A stretch of 40,121 nt of DNA from Bacillus sp. (in: firmicutes) (GTDB lineage: Bacteria; Bacillota; Bacilli; Bacillales; Cytobacillaceae): assembly GCA_031179905.1 (NCBI GenBank), contig JAPSHL010000007.1, forward strand, positions 1-40,121. The letters run 5' to 3'. The notes under the pieces are model-generated. The model searched no databases. It worked only from the letters and a program-made list of their open reading frames with translations, and had not been told where the DNA came from. A program made the position numbers and the translations under genes. How positions within the stretch are numbered: the stretch's first letter is position 1; each line of letters begins with the position of its first letter. Positions 22,902 to 32,632 of this stretch are shown here, one piece after another.

Positions 22902-25184
22902 TCAGCAAATATACAAGTCGGTACTTAAACTAGTAACAGGATTGCCAACCTCTATTTCACATGTAACCTGTTCCACTTTATAGTTATTTAGAGTGCTAAA
23001 AATTTGTAATTCTTCCATCCCGAGTTCAAAGCTCACTTCCTTTGTTTCCCCGGCTGATAGCCATATCTTCTTAAATCCTTTTAATTCCTTAACCCTTCTA
23101 GTGATGCTAGAAGCCTTTCCCTTCAAATAAAGCTGAATCACATCATAACCGTCACGCTCACCTGTATTAGTGACAGCAATGGTTAGAAAAAACTTTTTCC
23201 CTGCTGATAATTGCTCGACTGACAGCATTTGGCTTTCTACTTGCAGATCTTTATAGTCAAAATCCGTAAAAGATAAGCCAAAACCAAACGGATACAAGGC
23301 ACTTCCAGGCATATCAAAATAGTCCTTCTTGTATCCTCCTTCTTTGTAGTTATAAAAAACTGGCAGCTGTAAGGAAGACCTTGGGATAGAAACAGGCAAA
23401 CGGCCGCTCGGATTGACATCTCCAAATAAAACTTCTGCTACCGCTTGACCTCCCATTTGTCCAGGATACCAAGCACTTATTATGGCATGAGCATGTTCTG
23501 CAATCCATTGAATAGCATGCGGTCTCCCTTGAACCAGTACTACTGCAACCTTCGTTCCTGTTTCGATTACTTTTTTCAGGAGCTGCAGCTGATGGCCGCC
23601 CAACTCTAAATCGGCTGTATCGACATTCTCACCGCAATTCATTTCTTCTTTGCCAGTTGTATTGACAACGGCTCCGTTCGAGTCAAATTGGGCTTCGAAG
23701 TTTCTTGCACTTGAACCGCCTAAAACGACAATCGCCACATCTGAATATCTGGCAAGGCGAACGGCCTTCTCAATTCCTTCCTCATCACCTGAGCGTATAC
23801 CGCAGCCCTGTTCATAAGCAACCTCTGCGTCCTTCACCAATTCAGTTATCCCTTTCAGGACGGTGATGACTCTGCCTTCTCGTTGAAACGGTGTATAATC
23901 GCCAAGCTGATTATACACAGCATCTGCGTTAGGACCGATAACAGCCACTTTTTTAATATCCTTTTTAAGTGGCAGAAGTCCTTCATTTTTTAACAGCACA
24001 ATCGACTGTCGTGCAGATTCAAGATTGATTTTCTCTGCCTGTTCCTTGTTATACTCATGTTTGGCATTAACATAAGGTTTGTCAAATAACCCCATTTTAA
24101 ATTTTAGAGATAAGACTCTTCTTACCGCATCATTAAGCTTTTCCTCACTAACAAGTCCTGTTTCAACGGCAGCTTCTAAATTGGTATACACGTCATCCCA
24201 TAGGCTGATATCTACGCCGTTTTCAAGGGCCAAAGCAGCAGCTTTTTCCTTGCTTTCCGTTAAGGCAACCAAATTGTCGAGGGCACAGCCATCGGCCATT
24301 ACTGCTCCCTTAAAGCCATATTCCTTCCGCAGAATATGATTGAGAAGGTAGCCATTGGCATGACAAGGAATTCCATCGATTTCATTGTAGGCGGCCATAC
24401 AGGCTATCGCACCTGATTGAATGGCAGCTTTCATGGGCGGCAGATGAATTTCTCTTAATTCTCTTTCACCGATCGATGCTGGCGCAGCATTCTTGCCTCC
24501 TATCCCGTTACCTTGTGCTGCAAAATGCTTTAAAACAGCGACCATTTTTCCCTCTTCAACGTATTCACTTTGCTTTCCTTGCATCCCTGTTACCACAGCC
24601 TCTGTTAAGCGGGAAGCGAGATAAGGATCTTCACTGAAACACTCTTCCGATCTTCCCCATCTCGGATCACGGAGAATATCCAATGTGGAGACGAGGGCCA
24701 AATGAGCACCTTTTCCCCGAACTTCATCTGCCACGGCTGCCATTAATTTCTCATGCAGTTCTGGATTCCATGTCGCACCGATTCCTAAATTGACAGGGGT
24801 GATAATACTGTCTAAGCCTTGATGTCCGTGAGAGCATTCTTCCGAAAGAAGGACAGGAATCCCCAATCTTGTATGTTTAGTAACATATTGCTGAATCATA
24901 TTAGCAACTTCAGCACTAGCATCCGCTGTGATCCCATTGTCAAAATGGACAGCTGACCATGGATCGGAACGAAATAACCCATAAAGCACTCCGATTCCAT
25001 CCCATCTGCGAACATGCTCTTTAAACTTCTCAGTTAACACGTAGCCTGAGTCTGTTTTCCTGTAAACTTCCCAGCCATAAAGCTTCTGGTTAACCTGACC
25101 AACCTTTTCCTTTAATGTCATGGCTGACAACAATGCTTCTATTCGATGATTGATAGTTTCCTTCTCCATATTAGAATGACTCAT
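22902..25184 (-). CDS. GH3 beta-glycosidase (BglX-like)
   Basis: Retaining exo-beta-glycosidase of 760 residues, without signal peptide, so cytoplasmic. Domains: (beta/alpha)8 barrel about 1-340 with KHFAAQGNG and the nucleophile Asp in KGAVMADGCALDNL; alpha/beta sandwich about 390-610 with a likely acid/base Glu in NCGENVDTADLELGG; fibronectin-III-like C-terminal domain about 650-755. Most GH3 enzymes have SDW at the nucleophile; the ADGCA variant occurs in some Paenibacillus/Bacillus enzymes. ATG at 25184 behind GGAGGGG, 20 nt after GH38, so cotranscribed. Three-domain GH3 enzymes are usually beta-glucosidases or beta-xylosidases. In this locus a beta-linked hexose or GlcNAc from N-glycans is possible but unproven. 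Confidence 0.9.
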   Translation of the reverse strand: MSHSNMEKETINHRIEALLSAMTLKEKVGQVNQKLYGWEVYRKTDSGYVLTEKFKEHVRRWDGIGVLYGLFRSDPWSAVHFDNGITADASAEVANMIQQYVTKHTRLGIPVLLSEECSHGHQGLDSIITPVNLGIGATWNPELHEKLMAAVADEVRGKGAHLALVSTLDILRDPRWGRSEECFSEDPYLASRLTEAVVTGMQGKQSEYVEEGKMVAVLKHFAAQGNGIGGKNAAPASIGERELREIHLPPMKAAIQSGAIACMAAYNEIDGIPCHANGYLLNHILRKEYGFKGAVMADGCALDNLVALTESKEKAAALALENGVDISLWDDVYTNLEAAVETGLVSEEKLNDAVRRVLSLKFKMGLFDKPYVNAKHEYNKEQAEKINLESARQSIVLLKNEGLLPLKKDIKKVAVIGPNADAVYNQLGDYTPFQREGRVITVLKGITELVKDAEVAYEQGCGIRSGDEEGIEKAVRLARYSDVAIVVLGGSSARNFEAQFDSNGAVVNTTGKEEMNCGENVDTADLELGGHQLQLLKKVIETGTKVAVVLVQGRPHAIQWIAEHAHAIISAWYPGQMGGQAVAEVLFGDVNPSGRLPVSIPRSSLQLPVFYNYKEGGYKKDYFDMPGSALYPFGFGLSFTDFDYKDLQVESQMLSVEQLSAGKKFFLTIAVTNTGERDGYDVIQLYLKGKASSITRRVKELKGFKKIWLSAGETKEVSFELGMEELQIFSTLNNYKVEQVTCEIEVGNPVTSLSTDLYIC

Positions 25185-25204
25185 TCCCCTCCATTCACTT
25201 CCAT

Positions 25205-28200
25205 CTATAAATTTACTAAAATCGTTTTCACTTCAAATGGCTTTAAAGTTAGAGACAGCTTGTTTTCACACATAGGAATCTCTGCCTGTTTCTCTTCCAG
25301 CAGATTTGTTTCATATGCAGTAAGAACATTCTGAGCAAAGGATATGTGAATTTGTCCTCTGCCGCCCTTTGATTCATACATTCTCAATGTAAGACTTTTA
25401 CCGTCCTCCGACTGTTTAACCGTATCGAGGATGACCTGGTTGGACTCAGATTGTATAAAAGAAAACGAACTTGGCAGTCTTCCAGGATGAGCAGAAGCAC
25501 GGTAAACAATGGCAGGGTGATTTAGCTCATACCCTTCCTTAACAACGTTCGCTTCTCTCCAGTCGCCTTCATGCGGGAAAAGAGAATAGGTAAATTCATG
25601 ATGACCAATGTCTGCCCCTTTATCAGGCCATTTAGGTGCCCGCAGCAAGGACAGACGCAAAACATTTTGCTTCACATCATAGCCGTATTTGCAATCATTC
25701 AGTAAACTCACACCATACCCAGTTTCTGATAGGTCGGCAAAGCGGTGGCCGCATACTTCAAATTGGGCTTGTTCCCAGCTCGTATTATTATGTGTAGCTC
25801 TTTCTACTGATCCGAACGGTATTTCAAATGTAGCTTTGTTACTCATCACATCAACAGGGAAAGCAACCTTTAATAATTTGTGCTGCTCCTGCCAGTCGAC
25901 ACTAGTTTGAAAGTCAATTCGTTTATTATGGTGGTATAATATCATCTCTTGTTCGATGGTTGATTGAGCAAGCTGCCATTTAAAATGGAGGATATCCTTT
26001 GTTGCTCCTTTTCGAATGCTTTGCTCTAAAAGGATAACCGTTTCTGCCGGCTGATCTGCAAATTCGGGGTCGATATCCCATGCATCCCAAAGCATTGGGC
26101 GGTCATGGAACAGCTGAAATTGATTGGCGCAGCCACCACTTTGCAATACTTCACGCTCGGCTTGGTTATCATAAAGACGGGAAATTTCCCCTTTCTCATT
26201 CCACTCTACTTTATAAAATTCCGTTTCCCATTGGCGAACGTTTACCTCTTTTTCTTCGCATCCCCGTTTCTCTAAATCTTTTAACCATATCGCTTTATAA
26301 CCTATTTCGGGAATATCAGGAACGTAAATAGATAACTCAAGCCCCCCGTCTTCCCTTTGAATGACGTCCGTTGGTAGCTCTTCACCATCTCGAGTAACAG
26401 CTCCCTTATCAGCTAATTCTGGTCCGCCGATAATTTTCACTGTCTCGGACCTCACCCATGACAAGCTGTTAAAAAGAATGATTGGTGCTCCATCGCCTTC
26501 TGTGTCCATTTGCTGTTCCAACGCTAGTAAGGCGTCTAGTTTCACCTTTTCCCCGCAGGCAAAGATTTCCTTGTAGTCAGCCTCTGAATCAACATAAACT
26601 TCCGGAATGGATGAACCAGGGATAATATCATGAAACTGATTGAGGAGAAGCAGCTTCCATCCTTGTTCCAAAGAAGAAGTAAGCTTAACTCCAGCGAAGT
26701 TTACTGCCGTGCTTTCCCAAATCTCTGCATCCCGATAAAGAACCTCTGCTTTTCGGTTCCATTTTTTATTTCGCGCATGAGTAGTGTATGTTCCGCGATG
26801 AAGCTCCAGATACATATCTCCGACCCATGCAGGCAATAACGGATTTGCCTCACTAATTCCATCAAAAAATTGATGGGCAGTACTGTTTACCACAGATGGC
26901 AGGCCAGGCAGGGAGGCAGAACGATCAACATAATCAATCATTTCTTGTGTAACACCGCCGCCGCCATCGCCATGGCCATAAAGAAGCATCTGGTTGGGAT
27001 GGGCATTTTTTTGTTTAAAACTATCCCAGTGGGTTTTAATTTCTTCGGGATGGGTGTATTCATTCAACCCATGATTTAAAAAGGAAAGAATACGCGTGCC
27101 ATCAATCCCTTCCCAGTAAAATAAATCGAAAGGAAATGGATTGGTATCATTCCAATTCATCTTTGATGTCATAAAATAGTCAATTCCAGCACTTTTTAGC
27201 AATTGAGGCAAGGATGCACAATAGCCAAAAGTATCTGGAAGCCACTCAATTCTTGGCTGCACACCGAATTCTTCCTTATAAAACTTCATACCAAAAACAA
27301 GCTGACGAACTAAAGATTCTCCAGATGGCATATTTAAATCAGGCTCTACCCACATGCCACCGACTACTTCCCAGCGTCCGTCTGCAATATGCTTTTTAAC
27401 CCTTTCATAAATTTCAGGATAATGCTCTTTTACATATGCATAAGCTTGTGGCTGGCTTTGTGCATATGTAAAACTCGGATTCTCCTCTAGCAGGGTGCTC
27501 ATTGTCGAAAAAGTTCTGCTGCACTTACGAATCGCTTCCTTCACAGGCCATAGCCATGCGAGATCAATATGAGACTGACCTACCATGAGCATTTGACCAG
27601 CTGTGCTGTCTGTCAAATCAGCGAGCTTTTTCTTTAAATCTTCTTCAATGCCTGCAACCCAGGAAAAATCCCTCAATGCTTGCTGCTCTTCAGACAATAT
27701 CTTTTGTTCAGCTTCTGTCAAAGCTGTTACTATTGTAGATTTGTCTATGTTACCATCAGGCAGTAATTTCGCTGTTTCAAAGTAACATTTCACCGTTGCA
27801 AGCAGACTTTGCACAGCACTATTTACTAAGTCAAGACTGCCTTGCAAAAGGGTCAAAGGAGGCGGATCGAATTCGGCTGGTTCATTCTGATAATTTAACT
27901 CATCCAGTGTTTGGCCTGCATAGTTATATAATTCTATTTTAATAGCAATTTTTTCTGCTCCCCGCACATATTTCGGAAAAGGGACAAAGCAGCGGTTACG
28001 GTCAATTCCATGATGTGGTACGCCATTAATAAAAACCAATCCTTCATGAAGGGTTCGACGGCCCTTTGCTCCGGACAGGAATGTCAGACCAAAATGCCGA
28101 TTCTGCCAGTCAGCCGGAATGTCAACTTCCTTTTCCAAAAAAATCGTGGCGCCCGCATCGATTAGCCAATCCCCTTCATTAACAAGAACGGTATCGTTTG

Positions 28201-28330
28201 ATTCAAACTCATATTTTCCAGGCCCCATATAAATCCCGCGTTTTGCAAGCCAATCCATGATATGAATTGACTCTAAAACTTCATGCTTGCCTAAATGCTG
28301 TATAAATCGCTGTATTCTCTCCAAAGACAA
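25205..28330 (-). CDS. GH38 alpha-mannosidase
   Basis: Exo-acting alpha-mannosidase of 1041 residues. An N-terminal beta-rich region (about 1-245) precedes the catalytic domain, whose zinc and substrate motif GQSHIDLAWLWPVKEA starts near residue 251. The nucleophile Asp lies at about 366 in EWLPDTFGYCASLPQ, followed by FMTSKMNWNDTNPFP and a zinc-site stretch LYGHGDGGGG. The C-terminal beta-sandwich region is complete. No signal peptide, so cytoplasmic. Start is TTG at 28330 behind AGGAGGGGATAACG. It follows the GH85 gene by 86 nt and precedes GH3 by 20 nt. Expected to trim imported high-mannose oligosaccharides from the non-reducing end (family knowledge plus context). Confidence 0.93.
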   Translation of the reverse strand: MSLERIQRFIQHLGKHEVLESIHIMDWLAKRGIYMGPGKYEFESNDTVLVNEGDWLIDAGATIFLEKEVDIPADWQNRHFGLTFLSGAKGRRTLHEGLVFINGVPHHGIDRNRCFVPFPKYVRGAEKIAIKIELYNYAGQTLDELNYQNEPAEFDPPPLTLLQGSLDLVNSAVQSLLATVKCYFETAKLLPDGNIDKSTIVTALTEAEQKILSEEQQALRDFSWVAGIEEDLKKKLADLTDSTAGQMLMVGQSHIDLAWLWPVKEAIRKCSRTFSTMSTLLEENPSFTYAQSQPQAYAYVKEHYPEIYERVKKHIADGRWEVVGGMWVEPDLNMPSGESLVRQLVFGMKFYKEEFGVQPRIEWLPDTFGYCASLPQLLKSAGIDYFMTSKMNWNDTNPFPFDLFYWEGIDGTRILSFLNHGLNEYTHPEEIKTHWDSFKQKNAHPNQMLLYGHGDGGGGVTQEMIDYVDRSASLPGLPSVVNSTAHQFFDGISEANPLLPAWVGDMYLELHRGTYTTHARNKKWNRKAEVLYRDAEIWESTAVNFAGVKLTSSLEQGWKLLLLNQFHDIIPGSSIPEVYVDSEADYKEIFACGEKVKLDALLALEQQMDTEGDGAPIILFNSLSWVRSETVKIIGGPELADKGAVTRDGEELPTDVIQREDGGLELSIYVPDIPEIGYKAIWLKDLEKRGCEEKEVNVRQWETEFYKVEWNEKGEISRLYDNQAEREVLQSGGCANQFQLFHDRPMLWDAWDIDPEFADQPAETVILLEQSIRKGATKDILHFKWQLAQSTIEQEMILYHHNKRIDFQTSVDWQEQHKLLKVAFPVDVMSNKATFEIPFGSVERATHNNTSWEQAQFEVCGHRFADLSETGYGVSLLNDCKYGYDVKQNVLRLSLLRAPKWPDKGADIGHHEFTYSLFPHEGDWREANVVKEGYELNHPAIVYRASAHPGRLPSSFSFIQSESNQVILDTVKQSEDGKSLTLRMYESKGGRGQIHISFAQNVLTAYETNLLEEKQAEIPMCENKLSLTLKPFEVKTILVNL

Positions 28331-28363
28331 CGTTATCCCCTCCTAAGCTATTATTTCAATGAA

Positions 28364-28400
28364 GGAAAATGACAGACAGCAATGTATCTGCCATTTTTCC
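28364..28400 (-). other. Intercistronic hairpin between GH85 and GH38
   Basis: A 13-bp stem with one bulge (GGAAAATGACAGA on the plus strand against TCTGCCATTTTTCC) without a strong T run. It may be a leaky terminator or an mRNA-processing or stabilising element setting different GH85 and GH38 levels. Confidence 0.6.
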
Positions 28401-28416
28401 TAAATACAGCACTTGT

Positions 28417-31416
28417 TTACTTCGACCAATTTCTTAGGAAATAATCCGCACTTGCTTTTAATGTAGTTTTTGCTCCTTGCGATATACTCTTCATTTGTTT
28501 ACTATCCATTTCTTTCTTAAACTGTTTCATTTGTGCTGCCGCCTGCTTTAAACGACCATCGTCATAATGCTTCTTTGCAATATTCAAGGTTTTTGTTAAC
28601 TGCTTGCCAGCAGTTTCGGTCAATTCACCACTAGCTACGAAATCATTTATTTTTTTGTAAAAATCATCAAAGGTCATTCTGATAATTGTTGTCGCTTTAT
28701 TACCTGAATAATCCTCTATTACAAATTCAAGGATGCTGTCTGTTGCTTCCGTTTGGAAGGTGAGCTCCTTTAATTGTGTGCGGCCACGTACAATATAAGG
28801 CTTACGGCCTTGGCTGTATGTCGTGTCAAAAGTTTTGGCAACACTATTTTCATAAACATATATATGGTGCCAATCTCTTGAATCCGGTAAATCCCACTTA
28901 ACTGAAGTCCCATCAAGGGAGACTTTGTCGGCCGGATATGCTTCAATTGATTTATCAACAAACGTGCCGCGATAGCTTACCCAGTTTTGGCTGCCAATTT
29001 TTAATTTGAGATGATATTTATCTCCATTCAACGGCATGTTAGGCAGTTTAATTTCTGTCTTGCCGTTTTTTGCTGTGACAGTTTTATTAACTTCCTTTGC
29101 ATAGTCATACTCTGTTGCAATATTAATAGTGATTTTTCCATCCACATTGTCTGGGTTTTTCCATGATACTAACATATCGCCATTATCAGCTTGAGTTGCT
29201 TCGATGCTATGAACTCCTTTTGTTAAATCATAATGCACGACAGCAGGAGAACTTTCTTTACCGTCTTGACTTACAGCTGTCAGAGAAATTTCACCAGATA
29301 GTTCGTGTGAATTTTTGATGTAAAATACTTCGTCATAAATGCCGCCAACATAAACTCCGTTGTTATAGACATTGTATTGCTTCACATCATCATAATCGTC
29401 CAGCTTCCAAGTGATATACATTTCGTTAGAATCACGCAGTGCCTTTGTTATTTTGAGACCAGATGGTGCCTTCGGTTTCTTAATCGAGCCATCACTGATT
29501 TTCACTTGCCCGATATTCATCTGATAACCAGCTATTTTATCTTGTTTTCCATTAGCAAACACGATTCCAAATGCGGCAATGTCTTTGCCGGCATATTTGG
29601 ACAAGTCAAGGTTTGCTGTTACCCATCCAGCCGTTTTTTTGCCGGAATTAGGGACTTCCACTTTCACTGCCTTGTCAGGGTTATCCTTAAAGAATAAACC
29701 GATACTCATTACTGATGCGTCATCTTGTGATGTTTTATTATAGGTAATTGAAAACTTCGAGCTCTTCTTCACTTGTAAATTGGTCTTATAGAGATGTAAA
29801 AGATTTTCTGCATCTAAGTTGCCATTTACCACTAGCGAGCTGCCGCCATTAAAGGCACCAATCTTTTGATAACTGTATCTTTCGCCTGCATTATATTCAG
29901 AACCAAAATCAAAATCTGCCTGCAGCGGTGTTCCTTCTGTTTCCATCCACCATTGCCATGTCACTGGAATATCCTGAATATTAATATTCGACCATTCTTC
30001 TTTATTGCTTACCTTGCCATTTACAAAGTAATTCAAGCCACGGCCCATATTAAAATTGGATACAAAGTTGGAACCTTGAATCACACTGCGCTCCGCGATA
30101 TATGCTGCAACACCGTCCCAGTTATCTCCTTTTACCGCTACATCTGCAAGCTTCGCATTTGGGTTTCGGCCCGTATTGCTTGGGTCAAGATTAGGACCAC
30201 TCCACCAGGCACGGTCTCGAATAAAGGACATCCATTGGTAATCACTGTTATTACGGCGGCTTGTATCTTCTCCGCCAAGATCTTCATCCAAACCATGATG
30301 TGTAAAATCAGACCCTAGCATGGCAATACTATTCAACGGCTTTCCGTTACTGTCCAGATTATTTCGCAAATCATTCCGTTGTTTATTAAACCGGTCGCCG
30401 CCTGCTTCTACACCCGCAAATACAGTTTTTAAAGGATCTAACCCTAAACTTTCAGCATGGGCTTTCGATTTTTCCATCTTTTGTCTGTTCCAAAGATAGT
30501 TCAAGAAAATGGAGTTTGCCAAATCGCCATATTTTGTATCCTTTAGAAATGGACTATTGACAGCAGTGAATTCGTTTTCATATTTCGTTTTGCCAGTATT
30601 ATTGTCAACTGAATCGTACCACTGGACATATAAACCGCTTTCCCTTAAAGCCTTTAAAAACTCTTTATAAACAGGAATATCCTTTACAGCTACCCCTGCT
30701 CTTGCTTCTTCTTGGTTAAAGAAATAACCATCATATCCATAGTAATTAGCCATTTCTACCAGCTTTTCAGCAACAGGGAAGTTTCCTTCCTTGTCTTTAA
30801 CGAGCATTTGCGTATATGTTTGCGGTCCCCTGTCATTATCTGAGAAGAAAATAACAGCTAGAGATTTCACCCCGTTTTTATGGGCTGCATTCGTATAAGC
30901 AGGATTTGGAATATTTAACGCCCCAAATTCAAACCACCTTTCATACCACGGAAGGCTCGGATTATATAAAGACGTTGGAACATCTGCTGACGCTGTTCCA
31001 TGCCAGTACGAATAATAATCTACATACTGCCAGTATGGAAACGTATATTGGCCGAACTTATTTGTGTATGAAGTACTGTCCATAAACGCATTCCCATAGT
31101 CACCAGCCAGATTTAACATCTGTGTTTCCGGGTTTAAGTCTGGGTTTGCCTGTGTGGCAGCAAACGCTTGATTTCGTTCTTGTAATGGCACTCTCGACCT
31201 GAGCATTTCAGCATATTTATCTGTTTCTGGCTGCCATTCTAAAATGTCATTCGCTGTATATCCGTGTTGGGCTGGCTGATTTAATCCGGTTGCACTGTCA
31301 CCTGTAAACGGCAGAGTATCCCCCGCCAATGCTGAAGATAAGTTTACCTGCAAGGTAAACAGCATTAAAACTAGCACGATTAGTGATTTTTTCGGTTTTC
31401 TCCAATGACCAAACAT
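28417..31416 (-). CDS. Secreted GH85 endo-beta-N-acetylglucosaminidase
   Basis: Cleaves the GlcNAc-beta-1,4-GlcNAc core of N-glycans and releases the glycan. 999 residues from the ATG at 31416, which GGGAGGG places correctly (an earlier in-frame ATG at 31512 lacks this). Signal peptide: a basic MFGHWRKPKKS then a hydrophobic LIVLVLMLFTLQVNLSSALA. The catalytic domain (about 60-480) holds YYGYDGYFFNQEEARAG; Asn234 and Glu236 match the catalytic Asn/Glu of Endo-A/Endo-D. The middle (about 490-640) is a galactose-binding-like domain, then fibronectin-III-like segments, then a helical C-terminus (MKQFKKEMDSKQMKS). No LPXTG or SLH anchor is seen, so it is probably released. It begins its own transcript after a terminator and near a cre-like site. 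Confidence 0.93.
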   Translation of the reverse strand: MFGHWRKPKKSLIVLVLMLFTLQVNLSSALAGDTLPFTGDSATGLNQPAQHGYTANDILEWQPETDKYAEMLRSRVPLQERNQAFAATQANPDLNPETQMLNLAGDYGNAFMDSTSYTNKFGQYTFPYWQYVDYYSYWHGTASADVPTSLYNPSLPWYERWFEFGALNIPNPAYTNAAHKNGVKSLAVIFFSDNDRGPQTYTQMLVKDKEGNFPVAEKLVEMANYYGYDGYFFNQEEARAGVAVKDIPVYKEFLKALRESGLYVQWYDSVDNNTGKTKYENEFTAVNSPFLKDTKYGDLANSIFLNYLWNRQKMEKSKAHAESLGLDPLKTVFAGVEAGGDRFNKQRNDLRNNLDSNGKPLNSIAMLGSDFTHHGLDEDLGGEDTSRRNNSDYQWMSFIRDRAWWSGPNLDPSNTGRNPNAKLADVAVKGDNWDGVAAYIAERSVIQGSNFVSNFNMGRGLNYFVNGKVSNKEEWSNINIQDIPVTWQWWMETEGTPLQADFDFGSEYNAGERYSYQKIGAFNGGSSLVVNGNLDAENLLHLYKTNLQVKKSSKFSITYNKTSQDDASVMSIGLFFKDNPDKAVKVEVPNSGKKTAGWVTANLDLSKYAGKDIAAFGIVFANGKQDKIAGYQMNIGQVKISDGSIKKPKAPSGLKITKALRDSNEMYITWKLDDYDDVKQYNVYNNGVYVGGIYDEVFYIKNSHELSGEISLTAVSQDGKESSPAVVHYDLTKGVHSIEATQADNGDMLVSWKNPDNVDGKITINIATEYDYAKEVNKTVTAKNGKTEIKLPNMPLNGDKYHLKLKIGSQNWVSYRGTFVDKSIEAYPADKVSLDGTSVKWDLPDSRDWHHIYVYENSVAKTFDTTYSQGRKPYIVRGRTQLKELTFQTEATDSILEFVIEDYSGNKATTIIRMTFDDFYKKINDFVASGELTETAGKQLTKTLNIAKKHYDDGRLKQAAAQMKQFKKEMDSKQMKSISQGAKTTLKASADYFLRNWSK

Positions 31417-31577
31417 CCATTGCCCTCCCTTATTTGTAACTGATATATGTGCCGACATAGAAGTAAATTGAAATCTTTTTGTTTTAAACACGCTGTAAAA
31501 TACGCATTTCATCCATTTAAGTGATAAAGTCTCCCCCCCTTAAGAGAAATAGTTTCACTTGATGTCATAACCCAATA

Positions 31578-31591
31578 TGTAAACCCTTACA
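31578..31591. promoter_or_regulatory. cre-like site upstream of GH85
   Basis: TGTAAACCCTTACA matches the CcpA consensus TGWAANCGNTNWCA at all fixed positions except one central base (C for G). It is an inverted repeat (TGTAA/TTACA) about 160 nt before the GH85 start and the only such near-perfect match I noticed in the locus. Confidence 0.5.
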
Positions 31592-31677
31592 TAATTTTAT
31601 CAGGACTATCCTTTCCATCCTATTGGTAAAAGCATAGATTAATTGGTTAAAATAAAGAACACATTATATTCATAAAA

Positions 31678-31712
31678 AAAACGTACCACTATTTTGCAGT
31701 GACACGGTTTCT
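31678..31712 (-). terminator. Terminator after the ROK kinase gene
   Basis: On the minus strand CGTGTCACT pairs with AGTGGTACG (two G-U pairs), then eight T. Splits the TCS-GH1-ROK transcript from the GH85-GH38-GH3 transcript. Confidence 0.7.
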
Positions 31713-31715
31713 CTA

Positions 31716-32609
31716 TCAATATTTAAAATGAAGAAAATGAAACAACGCCCCTACTAAATTGGCATCATTTCCAAATAGACACGCTTCCACTTCAATCTGT
31801 AACGTAGAAACATCATTTCGCAATCCAATTAATTCACGGTTTATTCCGTCTATTACTTCTGGCCGGCTGCTGATTCCTCCGCCAATCAGAATTTTCTCAG
31901 GATCTAGGGCATATTGTAAATTATAAATACCGATTGCAAGCCTTTTATAAAAATCGGAAAGACATTCTAGAGCAATCGTATCGCCTTCCTCTGCTAAACG
32001 GAATACATCTTCTCCATTAAAGGTACCTTCCTCAAGTTGCTTTCTCCTTTTCACTTCCTTCACTAGTGCATTAGTGGAAGCAACAAGGCTCCATGTGTTT
32101 TGAAGGTCTTGTAATGGTGCACTCATTATCATGCAGCCGAACTCTCCGCCGTGAAGGGAAGCTCCGCGTAAAATAGATTGGTTTAGGACTATACTGCCGC
32201 CAATTCCTGTTCCTACCACAATACAAATATAGTAATCTGCTGCTTTTGCTGCACCTAACCAGCCCTCTGCCAAGGCAGCGCAATTCGCGTCATTTTCAAT
32301 CGCCGTCCGAAGTCCAGTCTTTTCTTCAATGAGGCCAATCATGTTTACCCCATGTATATATGGAATTGCACTCGCTCCCCCGATAAACCCTGATTTTACA
32401 TTTACAGCACCTGGTGAACTTACTGCAATACCTTGAAGACTAAAGTCATCGGAATTTTCTTCGACTATTTCTTTTAATTTCATCAAAAAATTATCTATTC
32501 CATCCTTAGGTGTTGTAAGCTTGCCGCTTCTTAGCTTTCTAGCAGAATCATCCATAACAGCGTACTTGATAAAGGTGCCGCCAATATCGAATACCATATA
32601 GGCTTCCAT
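31716..32609 (-). CDS. ROK-family sugar kinase lacking the zinc motif
   Basis: Phosphorylates a hexose or N-acetylhexosamine with ATP. 297 residues from the ATG at 32609 (GGGGAG five bases upstream). Phosphate-1 motif VFDIGGTFIKYAVMD at the N-terminus; catalytic Asp in AIENDANCAALAEGW; phosphate-2 VVGTGIGGSIVLN; adenosine motif ILIGGGISSRPE. The region after LHGGEFGC lacks the CxCGxxGCxE cluster that binds zinc in most ROK kinases. Such zinc-less ROK kinases exist in Firmicutes and sometimes act on unusual sugars or glycosides. The gene lies 23 nt after GH1 on the same transcript. Candidates are mannose, GlcNAc or ManGlcNAc (inference). Confidence 0.87.
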   Translation of the reverse strand: MEAYMVFDIGGTFIKYAVMDDSARKLRSGKLTTPKDGIDNFLMKLKEIVEENSDDFSLQGIAVSSPGAVNVKSGFIGGASAIPYIHGVNMIGLIEEKTGLRTAIENDANCAALAEGWLGAAKAADYYICIVVGTGIGGSIVLNQSILRGASLHGGEFGCMIMSAPLQDLQNTWSLVASTNALVKEVKRRKQLEEGTFNGEDVFRLAEEGDTIALECLSDFYKRLAIGIYNLQYALDPEKILIGGGISSRPEVIDGINRELIGLRNDVSTLQIEVEACLFGNDANLVGALFHFLHFKY

Positions 32610-32632
32610 CAGATCTCCCCACTCCACTCTTC

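Noticed and set aside
25205-31416. Long antisense reading frames opposite GH38 and GH85
   Set aside because: They are typical shadows of strong coding frames: no ribosome binding sites, no promoters and no recognisable domains.
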